Below are positions 50,913 through 59,313 of a DNA stretch of 64,000 nt, piece by piece (position 1 is the stretch's first letter; the number at the start of each line of letters is the position of its first letter). The stretch lies in assembly GCA_964429995.1 (NCBI GenBank), contig CAYSDY010000003.1, forward strand, positions 1-64,000, written 5' to 3'. This DNA is from UBA583 sp964429995 (GTDB taxonomy: Archaea; Nanobdellota; Nanobdellia; Woesearchaeales; UBA583). A program made the position numbers and the translations under genes. The notes under the pieces are model-generated. The model had not been told where the DNA came from and did not search any database. It was given only the letters and a program-made list of their open reading frames with translations.

Positions 50913-51129
50913 GACAACAACAATACAAATTAGTGATGAACTTCGTGATCTTCTTGCCAAAAGAAAATTATATGATAAAGAGACTTATGAGGAAGTTATT
51001 TGGGACCTAGTAGAAGATACTATGGAATTATCAGAACAAGCTATAAAGAATATTCATGAAGCAGAAGAAGATATTAAACATGGTAGAGTTTATACTCATG
51101 ATGAAATTAAAAAAGAGTTAGGTTTGTAA
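50911..51129 (+). CDS. Antitoxin of RelBE-type pair
   Basis: Protein of 72 residues. N-terminal ribbon-helix-helix-like stretch MTTTIQISDELRDLLAKRK, then KETYEEVIWDLVEDTMEL and a C-terminal toxin-binding tail AEEDIKHGRVYTHDEIKKEL. This tail type (D-I-x-x-G-R-x-Y/x-x-x-E) is common in archaeal RelB-like antitoxins. The stop TAA adjoins the ATG of the toxin gene with no gap. Confidence 0.85.
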   Translation: MTTTIQISDELRDLLAKRKLYDKETYEEVIWDLVEDTMELSEQAIKNIHEAEEDIKHGRVYTHDEIKKELGL

Positions 51130-51381
51130 ATGTACAATTTAATTTATACTGAAAAGGCAAAGAAGCAACTTAAAAAGTTTGATAGAGATTTGCAAGAAAG
51201 AATTCTTCATTCTTTAGAGAGGTGTCGAATTAGACCTCATAGTCATGTGAAGAAATTAGTTGGAAATCCTTATTTTAGATTGAGGGTTGGAGAATTAAGA
51301 GTAATTGTTGATATTAAAGATAATGAGTTGCGTATTTTAGTTTTAGAAATGGACCATCGTAAACAAATTTATAAGAAATAA
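51130..51381 (+). CDS. relE: RelE-type toxin
   Basis: mRNA interferase family protein of 83 residues: YNLIYTEKAKKQLKKFDRDL, then RCRIRPHSHVKKLVGNPYFR, RVGELRVIVDIKDNELRILV and the C-terminal MDHRKQIYKK. The core R-x-G-x-x-R-V-I pattern and the H-R-K-x-x-Y end are those of archaeal RelE, including catalytic basic residues. Directly downstream of the antitoxin gene. Confidence 0.9.
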   Translation: MYNLIYTEKAKKQLKKFDRDLQERILHSLERCRIRPHSHVKKLVGNPYFRLRVGELRVIVDIKDNELRILVLEMDHRKQIYKK

Positions 51382-51404
51382 TCGAAAAAAACGGGGGCAA
51401 AAAT

Positions 51405-51543
51405 TTACTCTCCTTCTTTTCAGTCAGTCGGGGACGTTGCACTTTTACTATCGCTCACCCAAACATAACACTGGCTTAAGAGTTCGCCCTCTCTCTCCCA
51501 AATTTCTTTCGTTGGTCGAAACTTTCCTAAACCCTGAATGTTA
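51405..51543. ncRNA. Conserved hairpin element, copy 1
   Basis: Non-coding, relatively GC-rich patch homologous to 55940-56102. The core is a stem: TAACA (51466-51470) pairs with TGTTA (51539-51543), GGCTTAAGAG with the CTTTCCTAAACC strand, and TTCG (51483-51486) with CGAA (51517-51520), leaving a 3-nt ACT bulge (51521-51523). The loop holds CTCTCCCAAATTTCTTTCGT. Copy 2 has the same TAACA/TGTTA base, the same ACT bulge and the same loop sequence, but a different middle stem that also pairs. Strand and function are open. Confidence 0.45.
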
Positions 51544-51609
51544 GTTGCAATTCTGATATTTTTAAATAAATACGGGTTTTGGGTTTTTAATGAAATAAAT
51601 AAAAATTAG

Positions 51610-52392
51610 TCATTTTTTAAGAATAAAAATTTGATAATTTGCAACTCTATTTATAATAGGAATTTTATCAATTAAAAAACTAATTCTCCTTAATTTATAT
51701 GAGACTTCAGGACTAATTAAATATTTGTTTTTGTAATTTGAAGTTTGATATTGAATTGCAGGAATCATACCTAAATAAATTATTTTTTCTATTTTCAAAT
51801 TATTTTGTTTGAACATATTTTTTAATTCTTTTTTAGAATATACTTGAAAAATGCTATTCCCTTGTGGTTTGAACTTAGAATTAATTTTAAGATTTTTTTT
51901 AGTTACCCAAGATTTAAACAATCTTTTTATACTAATATTATTATCAACAGAAATTATAGAGATTCCTCCTTTCTTTAATACTCTAGAAATTTCGTTTATA
52001 GCTAAATCTGGATTTGGATAGTGAACTAATGCAGCAAGACAAAAAACATAGTCATAAGTCTCATTGTTGATAGTTGATAAATTTTCAGAATCTATTTTTT
52101 TTAATTTTATTTTATTATCTTGCTTTTTTGTTATTTTTAACATTTGATTGGATATGTCTGTTCCTAAATATTTTTGAAATAAACTATAAATATTAAGTCC
52201 TAATCTACCTTTTCCAATAGATAATTCTAAACCAGCCTTAGTTTTAATTTTTTTATCTTTGAATAAATATTTCTTAATTATTTCTATTTCTTTAAGATAT
52301 ATATGTTTTAAGTCTCCTTCTGTTGGATCCCACCAATTTGCTATAGAATTTTCCTTTCTAAAATATTTTTTCACATATTCTGCTTCATTCAT
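51610..52392 (-). CDS. SAM-dependent methyltransferase
   Basis: Class I methyltransferase of 260 residues from the ATG at 52392 (MNEAEYVKKYFRKENSIANW). Motif I is LELSIGKGRLGLNIY (E-x-S-x-G-x-G), motif II YLGTDISNQML, motif IV YDYVFCLAALVHYPNPDLAI, then ISRVLKKGGISIIS. Substrate unknown. Its ATG overlaps the stop of the upstream Nudix gene (ATGA), so the two are translated together. The longer upstream frame lies inside the Nudix gene and is not needed. Confidence 0.85.
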   Translation of the reverse strand: MNEAEYVKKYFRKENSIANWWDPTEGDLKHIYLKEIEIIKKYLFKDKKIKTKAGLELSIGKGRLGLNIYSLFQKYLGTDISNQMLKITKKQDNKIKLKKIDSENLSTINNETYDYVFCLAALVHYPNPDLAINEISRVLKKGGISIISVDNNISIKRLFKSWVTKKNLKINSKFKPQGNSIFQVYSKKELKNMFKQNNLKIEKIIYLGMIPAIQYQTSNYKNKYLISPEVSYKLRRISFLIDKIPIINRVANYQIFILKK

Positions 52393-52889
52393 TTTAATTT
52401 TTTTAATGTAGAATATAAAATTTCTTTGCCAATTATTTTTGTCCAAGGAATAAACTTTAAAAAAATTTCAGGTTTAACAAAAATTCTATCTAATATTATT
52501 CCTTTATCTGGGTCAATAGTTTGCTTTTTTATATTCTTAATTTTTGCTAAAAATCTTAATTGATGAAAGATTTCCCCCTCATTTTTATTGGGATTATTTG
52601 GGAAATTAACTTCTATAACTCCAAGTAATGAAATAATTTCAATATCACAAGAAGCTTCTTCATCAACTTCCCTAATTAATGTTTCTTCAACAGTTTCGTC
52701 TCCTTCAGGAGTTCCTCCAGGTAGACTCCAAGTATTTTTCTTAGGATTTTTAATTAATAGAATCTCTCCTAAATCATTAATACATATTGCTGAAACTTGT
52801 CTAATATTATCAAATTTTTTATAATCCTCTGTTTCAATCCAATAACTAATATATTCTTGTTCATTCCAAATTCCTTTTTCAAAAACCAT
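52389..52889 (-). CDS. Nudix hydrolase
   Basis: Protein of 166 residues. Nudix box GGTPEGDETVEETLIREVDE followed by E: G-x5-E-x7-R-E-x-x-E-E. NPKKNTWSLPGG precedes it as usual. The N-terminal 40 residues (NEQEYISYWIETEDYKKFDN) and the C-terminal helices are of the NUDIX_4-type housekeeping hydrolases. Substrate unknown; the coupled methyltransferase gives no clear hint. It starts 50 nt from the left end of the insertion sequence. Confidence 0.85.
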   Translation of the reverse strand: MVFEKGIWNEQEYISYWIETEDYKKFDNIRQVSAICINDLGEILLIKNPKKNTWSLPGGTPEGDETVEETLIREVDEEASCDIEIISLLGVIEVNFPNNPNKNEGEIFHQLRFLAKIKNIKKQTIDPDKGIILDRIFVKPEIFLKFIPWTKIIGKEILYSTLKKLK

Positions 52890-52953
52890 AAAATAAATAT
52901 ATTGAAATTTAAAACTTTAAGAATGTATCGATGTTCTTGGCATTGGGACAAAA

Positions 52954-53985
52954 TTATTTAACACCTCCCAACCAAAATAGATTGTGCCAAATTAATTTTG
53001 TAAATATTGCAGTATCTACTCTGTCTATTCTCTTTTGTAAAATTTTCCAACCAAATCTTCTTTTATCTTCAAAAAAGCCACTTTCAGAATTATTTCTTAG
53101 AAAATATTCTGAAAGATAGTTGTGTATTTAAACAAAAACCTTTAAGCATATTATGCAAATTAAACAACCTTTAATTGTTGCATTAGATTTTGGAATTAAA
53201 TAGAACTTAATTCCAGCTAAAGATTCACTTAGGTTTTTAACAAAAATTTGTTTACTATAATATCTATCTAATCTAATATCTTCTATTGATATCTTTAGTT
53301 CTAAAGCCATTTGAATAGCTTTATCATAAGCTTTTTGTTCACTTTTAAAACTTGTTCCATAAGCTAAATATAATCTACTTTTAATGTCCATTAATTTAAA
53401 AGCATATACAAAACATTGTTTTCTTTTTTTAGTTTTTACTTCTTGACCTCTAGCTTCTTTAACATTGTCTTTTGATTTTTGAGCTTCAGAGGCATAATGT
53501 TTAGAAATTATTAAAGAATAACCTGTTCAATCACCACAAGCAGATATTTTAGTTAAACTAATCTTTGTCATAAACAAAGATTGCATATTATGCAAAATCA
53601 AAAATACTTCATCATCAGAATAAAGTCTTTCAATTGTTTTATAACTAATATAAACTCCAGTTAATGCCTCAAATAAAAGACATAGTAAAGACATTTCTCT
53701 ATTACTTTTACCAATTAATTGTTTAAGTAAAAGTAATATTACTTTTTGTTTTAATGATAATTTAGGTTTACATCCTCGTGTTTCAGTTTTAGTAATTGAA
53801 AGTTTTTCAATTGCTTTATCAATATAATGCCCATAACCTAAGATTGCATACCTTATCCTATGATGAAGTTCTTCTTCATAAGTTTTCCAATTTCGTTTAT
53901 TATCTCTCAAATTAAATTCTTTATAAAAATTAATTTGAGAATTTAATGTCAAAATTACCTTTTTTAATTTTTTATTTGTTATCAT
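52954..53985 (-). pseudogene. Transposase, interrupted by TGA and a frameshift
   Basis: The first part (53985 to 53527, 152 residues) has a helical DNA-binding N-terminus and ends KISACGD, then TGA, then the frame continues TGYSLIISKHYASEAQ. The expected sequence around the first catalytic Asp would be GDGTGYS, so a GGA-to-TGA change is likely. The second part runs KSKDNVKEARGQ, CFVYAFKLMDIKSRLYLAYG and YLIPKSNATIKG. Near 53127 the frame shifts, and the end (FLRNNSESGFFEDKRRFGWK, then RVDTAIFTKLIWHNLFW) is in a second frame to 52954. It is a DDE transposase by organisation; activity cannot be expected. Confidence 0.8.
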
Positions 53986-54034
53986 AATATATTATGTACC
54001 GAAAAGTTATAAGTGTTTACAGGTATATACTAGT

Positions 54035-54199
54035 ATTGTTAGAAAAATAACTGCTGAAATAAATGGTAAACTTAACATCCAAGAGGATTTAGAGGAAATT
54101 TTTGAAAGAAGAGTTACTCCATATGGAAATGGTGCTAAAATAGATGGCAAAAAAAATATATTGGAAAGAGGGACAATTGTTATAATCCTAAAGGATTAA
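54035..54199 (+). CDS. DUF2080 transposon-associated protein
   Basis: Small protein of 54 residues with the DUF2080 pattern: VRKITAEINGKLNIQEDLEE, IFERRVTPYGNGAKID and RGTIVIILKD. Members are coded beside archaeal transposases and are thought to bind DNA, which fits its place inside the insertion sequence next to the right repeat. No ATG is found: the place of the usual Met-Val-Arg-Lys start reads ATT-GTT-AGA, so either ATT serves as start or the start was lost. Confidence 0.7.
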   Translation: MVRKITAEINGKLNIQEDLEEIFERRVTPYGNGAKIDGKKNILERGTIVIILKD

Positions 54200-54226
54200 A
54201 CTTTTCTGTCCCAATGCCATTATTCT

Positions 54227-55207
54227 TTATTTTTTTTTATAGTACCAAAGTTCTTCAGGACACTTTTCCTTAGTTAAATTGAATATTAATTTTTCTAAAT
54301 ATCTAATAGTAGAAAATATATAAAAAAATATTCTGTCTATAATTCTCAGTTCATTAATATAATCCCAATCAAGTGTTAATTGAGATTTTTTTCTAATTTC
54401 TTTAAATTCAGGATAATTCTTTTCTAAATTTTTCAAATCAAAATATATTCTTTTATAAGCTTTGTAATGATTTATTATAGATGTGTGGGGTATGAAATAT
54501 ACAATAGAATCATACCTAATCCTGATTCGATTTATTCCATAATTATAAATTATGTAATCTGGGAGATAAGAATCATCACCCACAATTCCTGCTTTTTTAG
54601 GTTTATTCCAATATCTTTTAGATTTTAATACAAATAATCTTCCATGAAAAAAAACTTTTGATTTTGATTCATGATTTGGATTAGTATTTATACTTTGAGG
54701 ATTATCTACTGCAAGTTTATGATGATTTGTAACATCAAATTTGCTTATTTCTGCCTGAGGGAATCTTGAACGAATATTTAATACCCTATCTAAAAATATT
54801 TTCCAAATATTTAGTCCTTGATATTTTTTAGCAATAGGAAAAGCTCCAACAGCAATTAATTCTTTATTATTATTTAATTCATCTAATATTATTTTTATAA
54901 CATTATTTTTTAATTCGATGTCTGAGTCCATAAAGATTATTGGATAATTATCATTTATTTTACTTATAATCTTTTCTTGAGCATTAAGTTTTCCTTTTTC
55001 TGATTTAATTATGACAATATTAAGATTTGGAAACAAATCTTTTGTTTTTTTTGCGATATTTTCACTATCATCTTCACACCCATTTAAACAAAGATAAGTT
55101 TTAACAGTTATATCCAATTTTTGTATTTCATTATTTAATGATATAATACATTTTTCTAAGTTTTTTTCTTCATTATAAATAGGTATTGCTATTGATATCT
55201 TCTTCAT
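54227..55207 (-). CDS. Family 2 glycosyltransferase
   Basis: Protein of 326 residues with a GT-A fold. ISIAIPIYNEEKNLEKCI at the N-terminus, CLNGCEDDSENIA, KGKLNAQEKI, then IIFMDSDIELKNN with the metal-binding D-x-D. Later, AGIVGDDSYLPDYII is the acceptor-side acidic motif. A C-terminal hydrophobic-amphipathic segment (RIIDRIFFYIFSTIRYLEKL) may bind the membrane. It probably transfers a sugar to a lipid or surface glycan. It starts 9 nt inside from the insertion sequence and is divergent from the kinase at 55294. Confidence 0.88.
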   Translation of the reverse strand: MKKISIAIPIYNEEKNLEKCIISLNNEIQKLDITVKTYLCLNGCEDDSENIAKKTKDLFPNLNIVIIKSEKGKLNAQEKIISKINDNYPIIFMDSDIELKNNVIKIILDELNNNKELIAVGAFPIAKKYQGLNIWKIFLDRVLNIRSRFPQAEISKFDVTNHHKLAVDNPQSINTNPNHESKSKVFFHGRLFVLKSKRYWNKPKKAGIVGDDSYLPDYIIYNYGINRIRIRYDSIVYFIPHTSIINHYKAYKRIYFDLKNLEKNYPEFKEIRKKSQLTLDWDYINELRIIDRIFFYIFSTIRYLEKLIFNLTKEKCPEELWYYKKK

Positions 55208-55293
55208 TATATATTTAGAATTTTTTTAATTTAATAGTTTTTCTATTAATAAGTAATGAATACTTTTTTTAATTAATCATTCTTTCATAAATT

Positions 55294-55884
55294 ATGAGTA
55301 GAATTTTCGTTTTTGAAGGTTTAGACCTATCAGGGAAATCAAAGGCTATTGAGATTTTAGATTATAAATTAAGAGAATTAAATTATAATGTAGGTACAAA
55401 TAAAGGTGCATTGTGTACAAATGATATTCTAAAAGGTCAAATCGAAAATTCCATGAGTAGATTTGAAAAAGATTTATATTACACTTATTTATTAACGCAA
55501 GATAAATGGTTGCCAATAAAAAAAGAAAATCAGATAATACTGCAGGATAGATATTATCCCTCAGTTATGTTTTATGGTTTGTTATATTCTTCTTCTAAAA
55601 GTTTAATTAATAGGTTACCTTTATATACATTTAGAGAAGTTGAGAATTTTTTTTATTTTAGATGTTCTTTTGAAGAAAGGCTTAGGAGATATAATAAAAG
55701 AGAATTAAATGGTAATGATGATAGTCTTTCCTTACAAACAAAAGATGAACATAAAAGAAGAATGGAACTGTTTGATCAAATAATGCAAAAAGTACAATTA
55801 GAATTTGAAAATGTTATATCAATAGATACAACTAAAAAAAAACCAGAAGAATTAGCTTCAGATATAATTCCATACATTATTTAA
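55294..55884 (+). CDS. Thymidylate kinase-like protein
   Basis: Nucleoside-phosphate kinase of 196 residues. P-loop VFEGLDLSGKSKAIEIL, then QDRYYPSVMFYG (DR-Y motif of dTMP kinases and deoxynucleoside kinases), and a lid-like RRYNKRELNG. Length fits dTMP kinase (about 200). The typical TMPK Arg in the P-loop region is replaced (GLDLSGKS), so a related deoxynucleoside kinase role is possible. The 3' end is followed by the hairpin element at 55940. Confidence 0.75.
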   Translation: MSRIFVFEGLDLSGKSKAIEILDYKLRELNYNVGTNKGALCTNDILKGQIENSMSRFEKDLYYTYLLTQDKWLPIKKENQIILQDRYYPSVMFYGLLYSSSKSLINRLPLYTFREVENFFYFRCSFEERLRRYNKRELNGNDDSLSLQTKDEHKRRMELFDQIMQKVQLEFENVISIDTTKKKPEELASDIIPYII

Positions 55885-55939
55885 AATTAATTTTCAAATA
55901 TTTCAAATTGGCTATCGCAAAACCCCAAACCCTTTTTAG

Positions 55940-56102
55940 TTACTCTCACTTCGTTCGTAAAAATATCAGAACTAGCGGTCGTTTTACCCCTATTCGCTCT
56001 TTCAGAGCTCCTAACTAACACCGAATATATGGTTCTGACTTGCAGTACTCTCCCAAATTTCTTCCGTTTTGCTACAGAAACTTCATATATTCGTGAATGT
56101 TA
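55940..56102. ncRNA. Conserved hairpin element, copy 2
   Basis: Copy of the element at 51405-51543, sharing TTACTCTC, TTTTAC, TCGCTC, TAACAC, CTCTCCCAAATTTCTT, GAAACTT and GAATGTTA blocks in the same order. TAACA (56016-56020) pairs with TGTTA (56098-56102); CGAATATATG (56022-56031) pairs perfectly with CATATATTCG (56084-56093); TTCTG (56033-56037) pairs with CAGAA (56075-56079) and leaves the bulge ACT (56080-56082). The middle stem differs completely from copy 1 yet pairs. It is the end region of the gap 55885-56243, upstream of tRNA-Val. Confidence 0.5.
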
Positions 56103-56243
56103 AAACCCTAGTATGACTGCTCGTTTCACTGTTCGTTTTAAAAACAGCCTTATCTGAACATCCACTTCTTAACATCCGCAGGATGAACGGAACGTTTTTT
56201 TAAAAAAATTTATAAATCTTGTAATGTTTTAAATTACTGTTGT

Positions 56244-56316
56244 GAGGTTATGGTCTAGTGGCTATGACATTGCCCTGACTTGGCAAAGATCGCCAGTTCA
56301 AATCTGGCTAACCTCA
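56244..56316 (+). tRNA. tRNA-Val (anticodon GAC)
   Basis: Cloverleaf of 72 nt plus discriminator A. Acceptor GAGGTTA/TAACCTC, D-arm GTC/GAC, anticodon stem TTGCC/GGCAA with loop CTGACTT (anticodon GAC at 56277-56279), T-arm GCCAG-TTCAAAT-CTGGC. CCA is not encoded. TATA-like TTTATAAATC is about 30 nt upstream. Position 37 is U, where a purine is usual, and D-stem pairing is three base pairs long, so the gene is slightly odd but intact. Confidence 0.9.
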
Positions 56317-56383
56317 TATATTTTTAATTGTTAATTTTGTTTAGCAAACATTTTTAAACATGTTTTTTTTAGTAATTTTATAA

Positions 56384-58117
56384 ATGAAAGAAAAGATTGT
56401 AGATTTTTTATTGCAAAATGTTAAGTATGACTTGTCTGGAATAAATCTTTTAGACATTATTGAGAAACCTAAAAAAAGTGAAAATGGAGATTTTTCTCTT
56501 CCTTGTTTTATAATGTCAAAAGATTTAAAGGAATCACCACAAAATATAGCAAATGAAATAGCAAATGAGTTCTTAAAAAAATTGCCTGATTTTCTAAGTG
56601 ATGTAAAGGTTATGGGTGGATTTGTAAATTTTTATGCAAATTATGCAAAACAATCAGAGTCTGTTATAAATGAAATAATTGATAATTCTTTTAAGAATAA
56701 AATCAAAATAGATAAAACTCAAAAAATATTGATTGAATACCCATCGCCTAATACTAACAAAGCATTGCATTTAGGACATTCAAGAAATATACTTTTAGGA
56801 AATGCTTTAACGAATATGCTTAAAAAAGCAGGACATAATGTGATAAGAGCAAATCTTAATAATGATAGGGGAATTGCTGTTTGTAAAACGATGCTTGCAT
56901 ACAAGCTTTTTGCAAATAATAAAAGCCCCACCTCTGAGAATAAAAAACCAGATCATTTTGTTGCTGATTTGTATGTTTTATATGGGCAAAAAAACACAGA
57001 ATATCCTTTAATGAAGCTTGATGAAAAGGCACAGGAAATGTTAGTCTTATGGGAAAAAAAGGATAAGGAGACTCTTGATTTATGGAATAAGATACTTGCA
57101 TGGGTATTAGAAGGGTATAAGGATACTTATAAGAGATATAAATTACCTAAGTTTGATAAGGAATATTTTGAGAGTGACATTTATGATAAGGGAAAGGATA
57201 TAATTGAGAGTGCTGTAAAAAAAGGAGTAAAGGGGTTTAAGAAAGGAGAAGGATCTTCTATCTATTTTGATTTTGAGGATGATACTTATGGTAAAAAATA
57301 TTTGTTAAGAAAGGATGGGACAACTATATATATGACTCAGGATATTTATTTAGCATATCAAAAAATGAATGATTTTTCTGCTGATAAATATATTTTTATA
57401 GTTGCAAATGAGCAAGGATATCATTTTGAAGTATTGTTTAAAATACTTGAAAGTTTAGGATTTGGAGATAGCAATAAAAATTATCATTTTGGTTATGGAA
57501 TGATATATGATAAAGATGGTAATGTATTTTCTTCAAGACTTGGAAATACAATTGGTGCTGATGATATATTGGATATGATTAATGATAAGGCATTAACTAA
57601 TTTAAAAATTAAAAATAAGAATATGGATGATATTAATAGCAAAGCTGAAACTATTGCTTATACTGCATTAACTTTTAATATGCTTAAGGTAAATCCTTTA
57701 TCTGATATTAATTTTGATATTGAAAAATCTTTAAGTTTTGAAGGGGAAACAGGGCCTTATTGTCTTTATACTTATGCAAGAATAAATTCAATATTAGAAA
57801 AATCAGATGATAAAATTCTATTAACAAATCTAAATGTTGATTTTTCACTTTTTGGTGAATTAGAAAATTCAATAGTTAAAATGTTAAAGGAATATCCTGA
57901 AACAGTAATTGATGCTTGTATTAAATATAAACCATCTTCTATTATAAATTATATGATTAGATTATGTCAGCTGTTTAATGAATTTTATCAAAACGAAAAT
58001 ATATTAAAATCTGATGAACAATTAAAAAATGGACGTTTATTAATTTTAAAATGTATAAAAATAATACTTGATGATGCATTTGAAATTTTTAATATAAAAC
58101 CTCTTAAGAGTATGTAA
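56384..58117 (+). CDS. argS: Arginyl-tRNA synthetase
   Basis: Class I synthetase of 577 residues charging tRNA-Arg. N-terminal Add1 domain (KYDLSGINLL, NGDFSLPCF), HIGH motif as PNTNKALHLGHSRNI, ADLYVLYGQ, KYLLRKDGTTIYMTQDIYLA, KMSKS-loop counterpart FSSRLGNTIGADDI, and the DALR-type C-terminal helical domain, with SFEGETGPYCLYTYARINSI before it. The HIGH motif is HLGH. Length fits archaeal/bacterial ArgRS. Confidence 0.94.
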   Translation: MKEKIVDFLLQNVKYDLSGINLLDIIEKPKKSENGDFSLPCFIMSKDLKESPQNIANEIANEFLKKLPDFLSDVKVMGGFVNFYANYAKQSESVINEIIDNSFKNKIKIDKTQKILIEYPSPNTNKALHLGHSRNILLGNALTNMLKKAGHNVIRANLNNDRGIAVCKTMLAYKLFANNKSPTSENKKPDHFVADLYVLYGQKNTEYPLMKLDEKAQEMLVLWEKKDKETLDLWNKILAWVLEGYKDTYKRYKLPKFDKEYFESDIYDKGKDIIESAVKKGVKGFKKGEGSSIYFDFEDDTYGKKYLLRKDGTTIYMTQDIYLAYQKMNDFSADKYIFIVANEQGYHFEVLFKILESLGFGDSNKNYHFGYGMIYDKDGNVFSSRLGNTIGADDILDMINDKALTNLKIKNKNMDDINSKAETIAYTALTFNMLKVNPLSDINFDIEKSLSFEGETGPYCLYTYARINSILEKSDDKILLTNLNVDFSLFGELENSIVKMLKEYPETVIDACIKYKPSSIINYMIRLCQLFNEFYQNENILKSDEQLKNGRLLILKCIKIILDDAFEIFNIKPLKSM

Positions 58118-58196
58118 GAACAAATAGCTATAAAAAAAAAACAAGTTTTTTTTAAATTCTTAATAAGTTCTTTTTAGATTTTTAAAAATAGATGGT

Positions 58197-59222
58197 TTAA
58201 TGAACTATAATATATATGTAATAGGTTGAATCAAAAACAATTATTTCATCAAATATCTTTGTTTTTAGTGAGTATTTTTTTAATATTTTTTCATCTATTT
58301 TAAAATCTGAAATTATTCCTATTGTCTTTTTGGTTATAAATTCTGCCTGATAAAAGAATTCTTTTACTTTTTTTTTATCAAGATCGGATTTAAGATATGA
58401 TATACAATAATCAAGATCACCTTTTTTGAATTTTACATCAAGCCAATCAAGATCATATTTGGATATTTTGATTTTCTGATTTGTAAAGTTGACATTTTCC
58501 CTAAAACATTTAAAATCCTGATTATCGTTAACTATTCCTGTATAATTATTATGGTTTTTTAATACAATATTCTCACAAATATGTCCAAAAAGTTTAAAAA
58601 CAGGGAAATTGAGCCTGTTTCTTACATTAATTGCCATATCTTTGTTAAAAAAAGAACATTCTATGATTAATTTTCCAGTATTGCATAGTGGATCTATTAC
58701 TGAAAATTTCTGTTCTTGATTTTTATCAAGCTCCATTAAATAGAAAAGATAATTTATTAGTATCGAATTTAATTCTTTATCTTGTTTGTTTATCATATAG
58801 TCTCTTTTAGTAAGGTTGTATTCATTAAGGCTTAAAAGCAAAGTATTGTTATGATTTAAAAATTTTATACTATAATTTTCGTTAATATCAATTTGAAACT
58901 CTGTTTTGCTTGATATATCTTTTATGTTGTTAGAATTAAAGTATGTTAATATTATTTGTTTGTACTCTTTATTTAACATATTTGCAATTTCATTATTAAT
59001 TTTTACTGAATTATCTGATATTGTTGCAAATTCTAAATATAAATCCTCAATTAATCTGGAATGATACATAATGAATTCAATTTTTTTGATAAACTGATTA
59101 AAATCATCTAATTGAATCTTATAATACATTTGTGAAAACTTTTCAATCGGTTTGTGCATAATATCATTTTCTAAATATTTGCATGCAAAATCATAGCTTT
59201 TTATAATAAGTCTAAAACACAT
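58197..59222 (-). CDS. Divergent RNA methylase of the UPF0020/Trm11 type
   Basis: Protein of 341 residues. N-terminal half (residues about 1-150) has the helix-strand pattern of a THUMP-like domain; it ends in LSLNEYNLTKRDYMI, the place of the L-x-x-R-G-Y-R motif. Then SILINYLFYLMELD and VIDPLCNTGKLIIECSFF, a changed form of D-P-x-C-G-S-G-T-x-x-I-E with Gly to Asn and Thr to Lys. The catalytic D-P-P-Y/N-P-P-Y motif expected near residue 265 is not recognised (LDYCISYLKSD). So the methylase fold seems kept, SAM binding and activity doubtful. Confidence 0.6.
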   Translation of the reverse strand: MCFRLIIKSYDFACKYLENDIMHKPIEKFSQMYYKIQLDDFNQFIKKIEFIMYHSRLIEDLYLEFATISDNSVKINNEIANMLNKEYKQIILTYFNSNNIKDISSKTEFQIDINENYSIKFLNHNNTLLLSLNEYNLTKRDYMINKQDKELNSILINYLFYLMELDKNQEQKFSVIDPLCNTGKLIIECSFFNKDMAINVRNRLNFPVFKLFGHICENIVLKNHNNYTGIVNDNQDFKCFRENVNFTNQKIKISKYDLDWLDVKFKKGDLDYCISYLKSDLDKKKVKEFFYQAEFITKKTIGIISDFKIDEKILKKYSLKTKIFDEIIVFDSTYYIYIIVH

Positions 59223-59313
59223 TCTTAAATATGTAAGTTGTGTTTTTTTATATAATTATGGAAAATCTTTAAATTATCGTTTAAAAGAAATATTTCAATT
59301 TTTGATATGGATA

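Larger units (their letters stand above)
52939..54218 (-). mobile_element. Insertion sequence with terminal inverted repeats
   Basis: Element of about 1280 bp. Left end GGCATTGGGACAAAA (52939-52953) and right end TTCTGTCCCAATGCC (54204-54218) are inverted repeats with one mismatch in 15. Inside are a minus-strand DDE-type transposase interrupted by a stop and a frameshift, and a divergent DUF2080 gene at the right end. No convincing target duplication is seen in the flanks (GTTCTT and ATTATT). Family not assigned with certainty. Confidence 0.8.

Noticed and set aside
53527..53530. TGA recoded as glycine or selenocysteine in the transposase
   Set aside because: TGA ends normal genes in the window, for example the pilin-like gene at 874-876 and the Nudix gene at 52389-52391; the transposase also has a frameshift, so plain decay is simpler.
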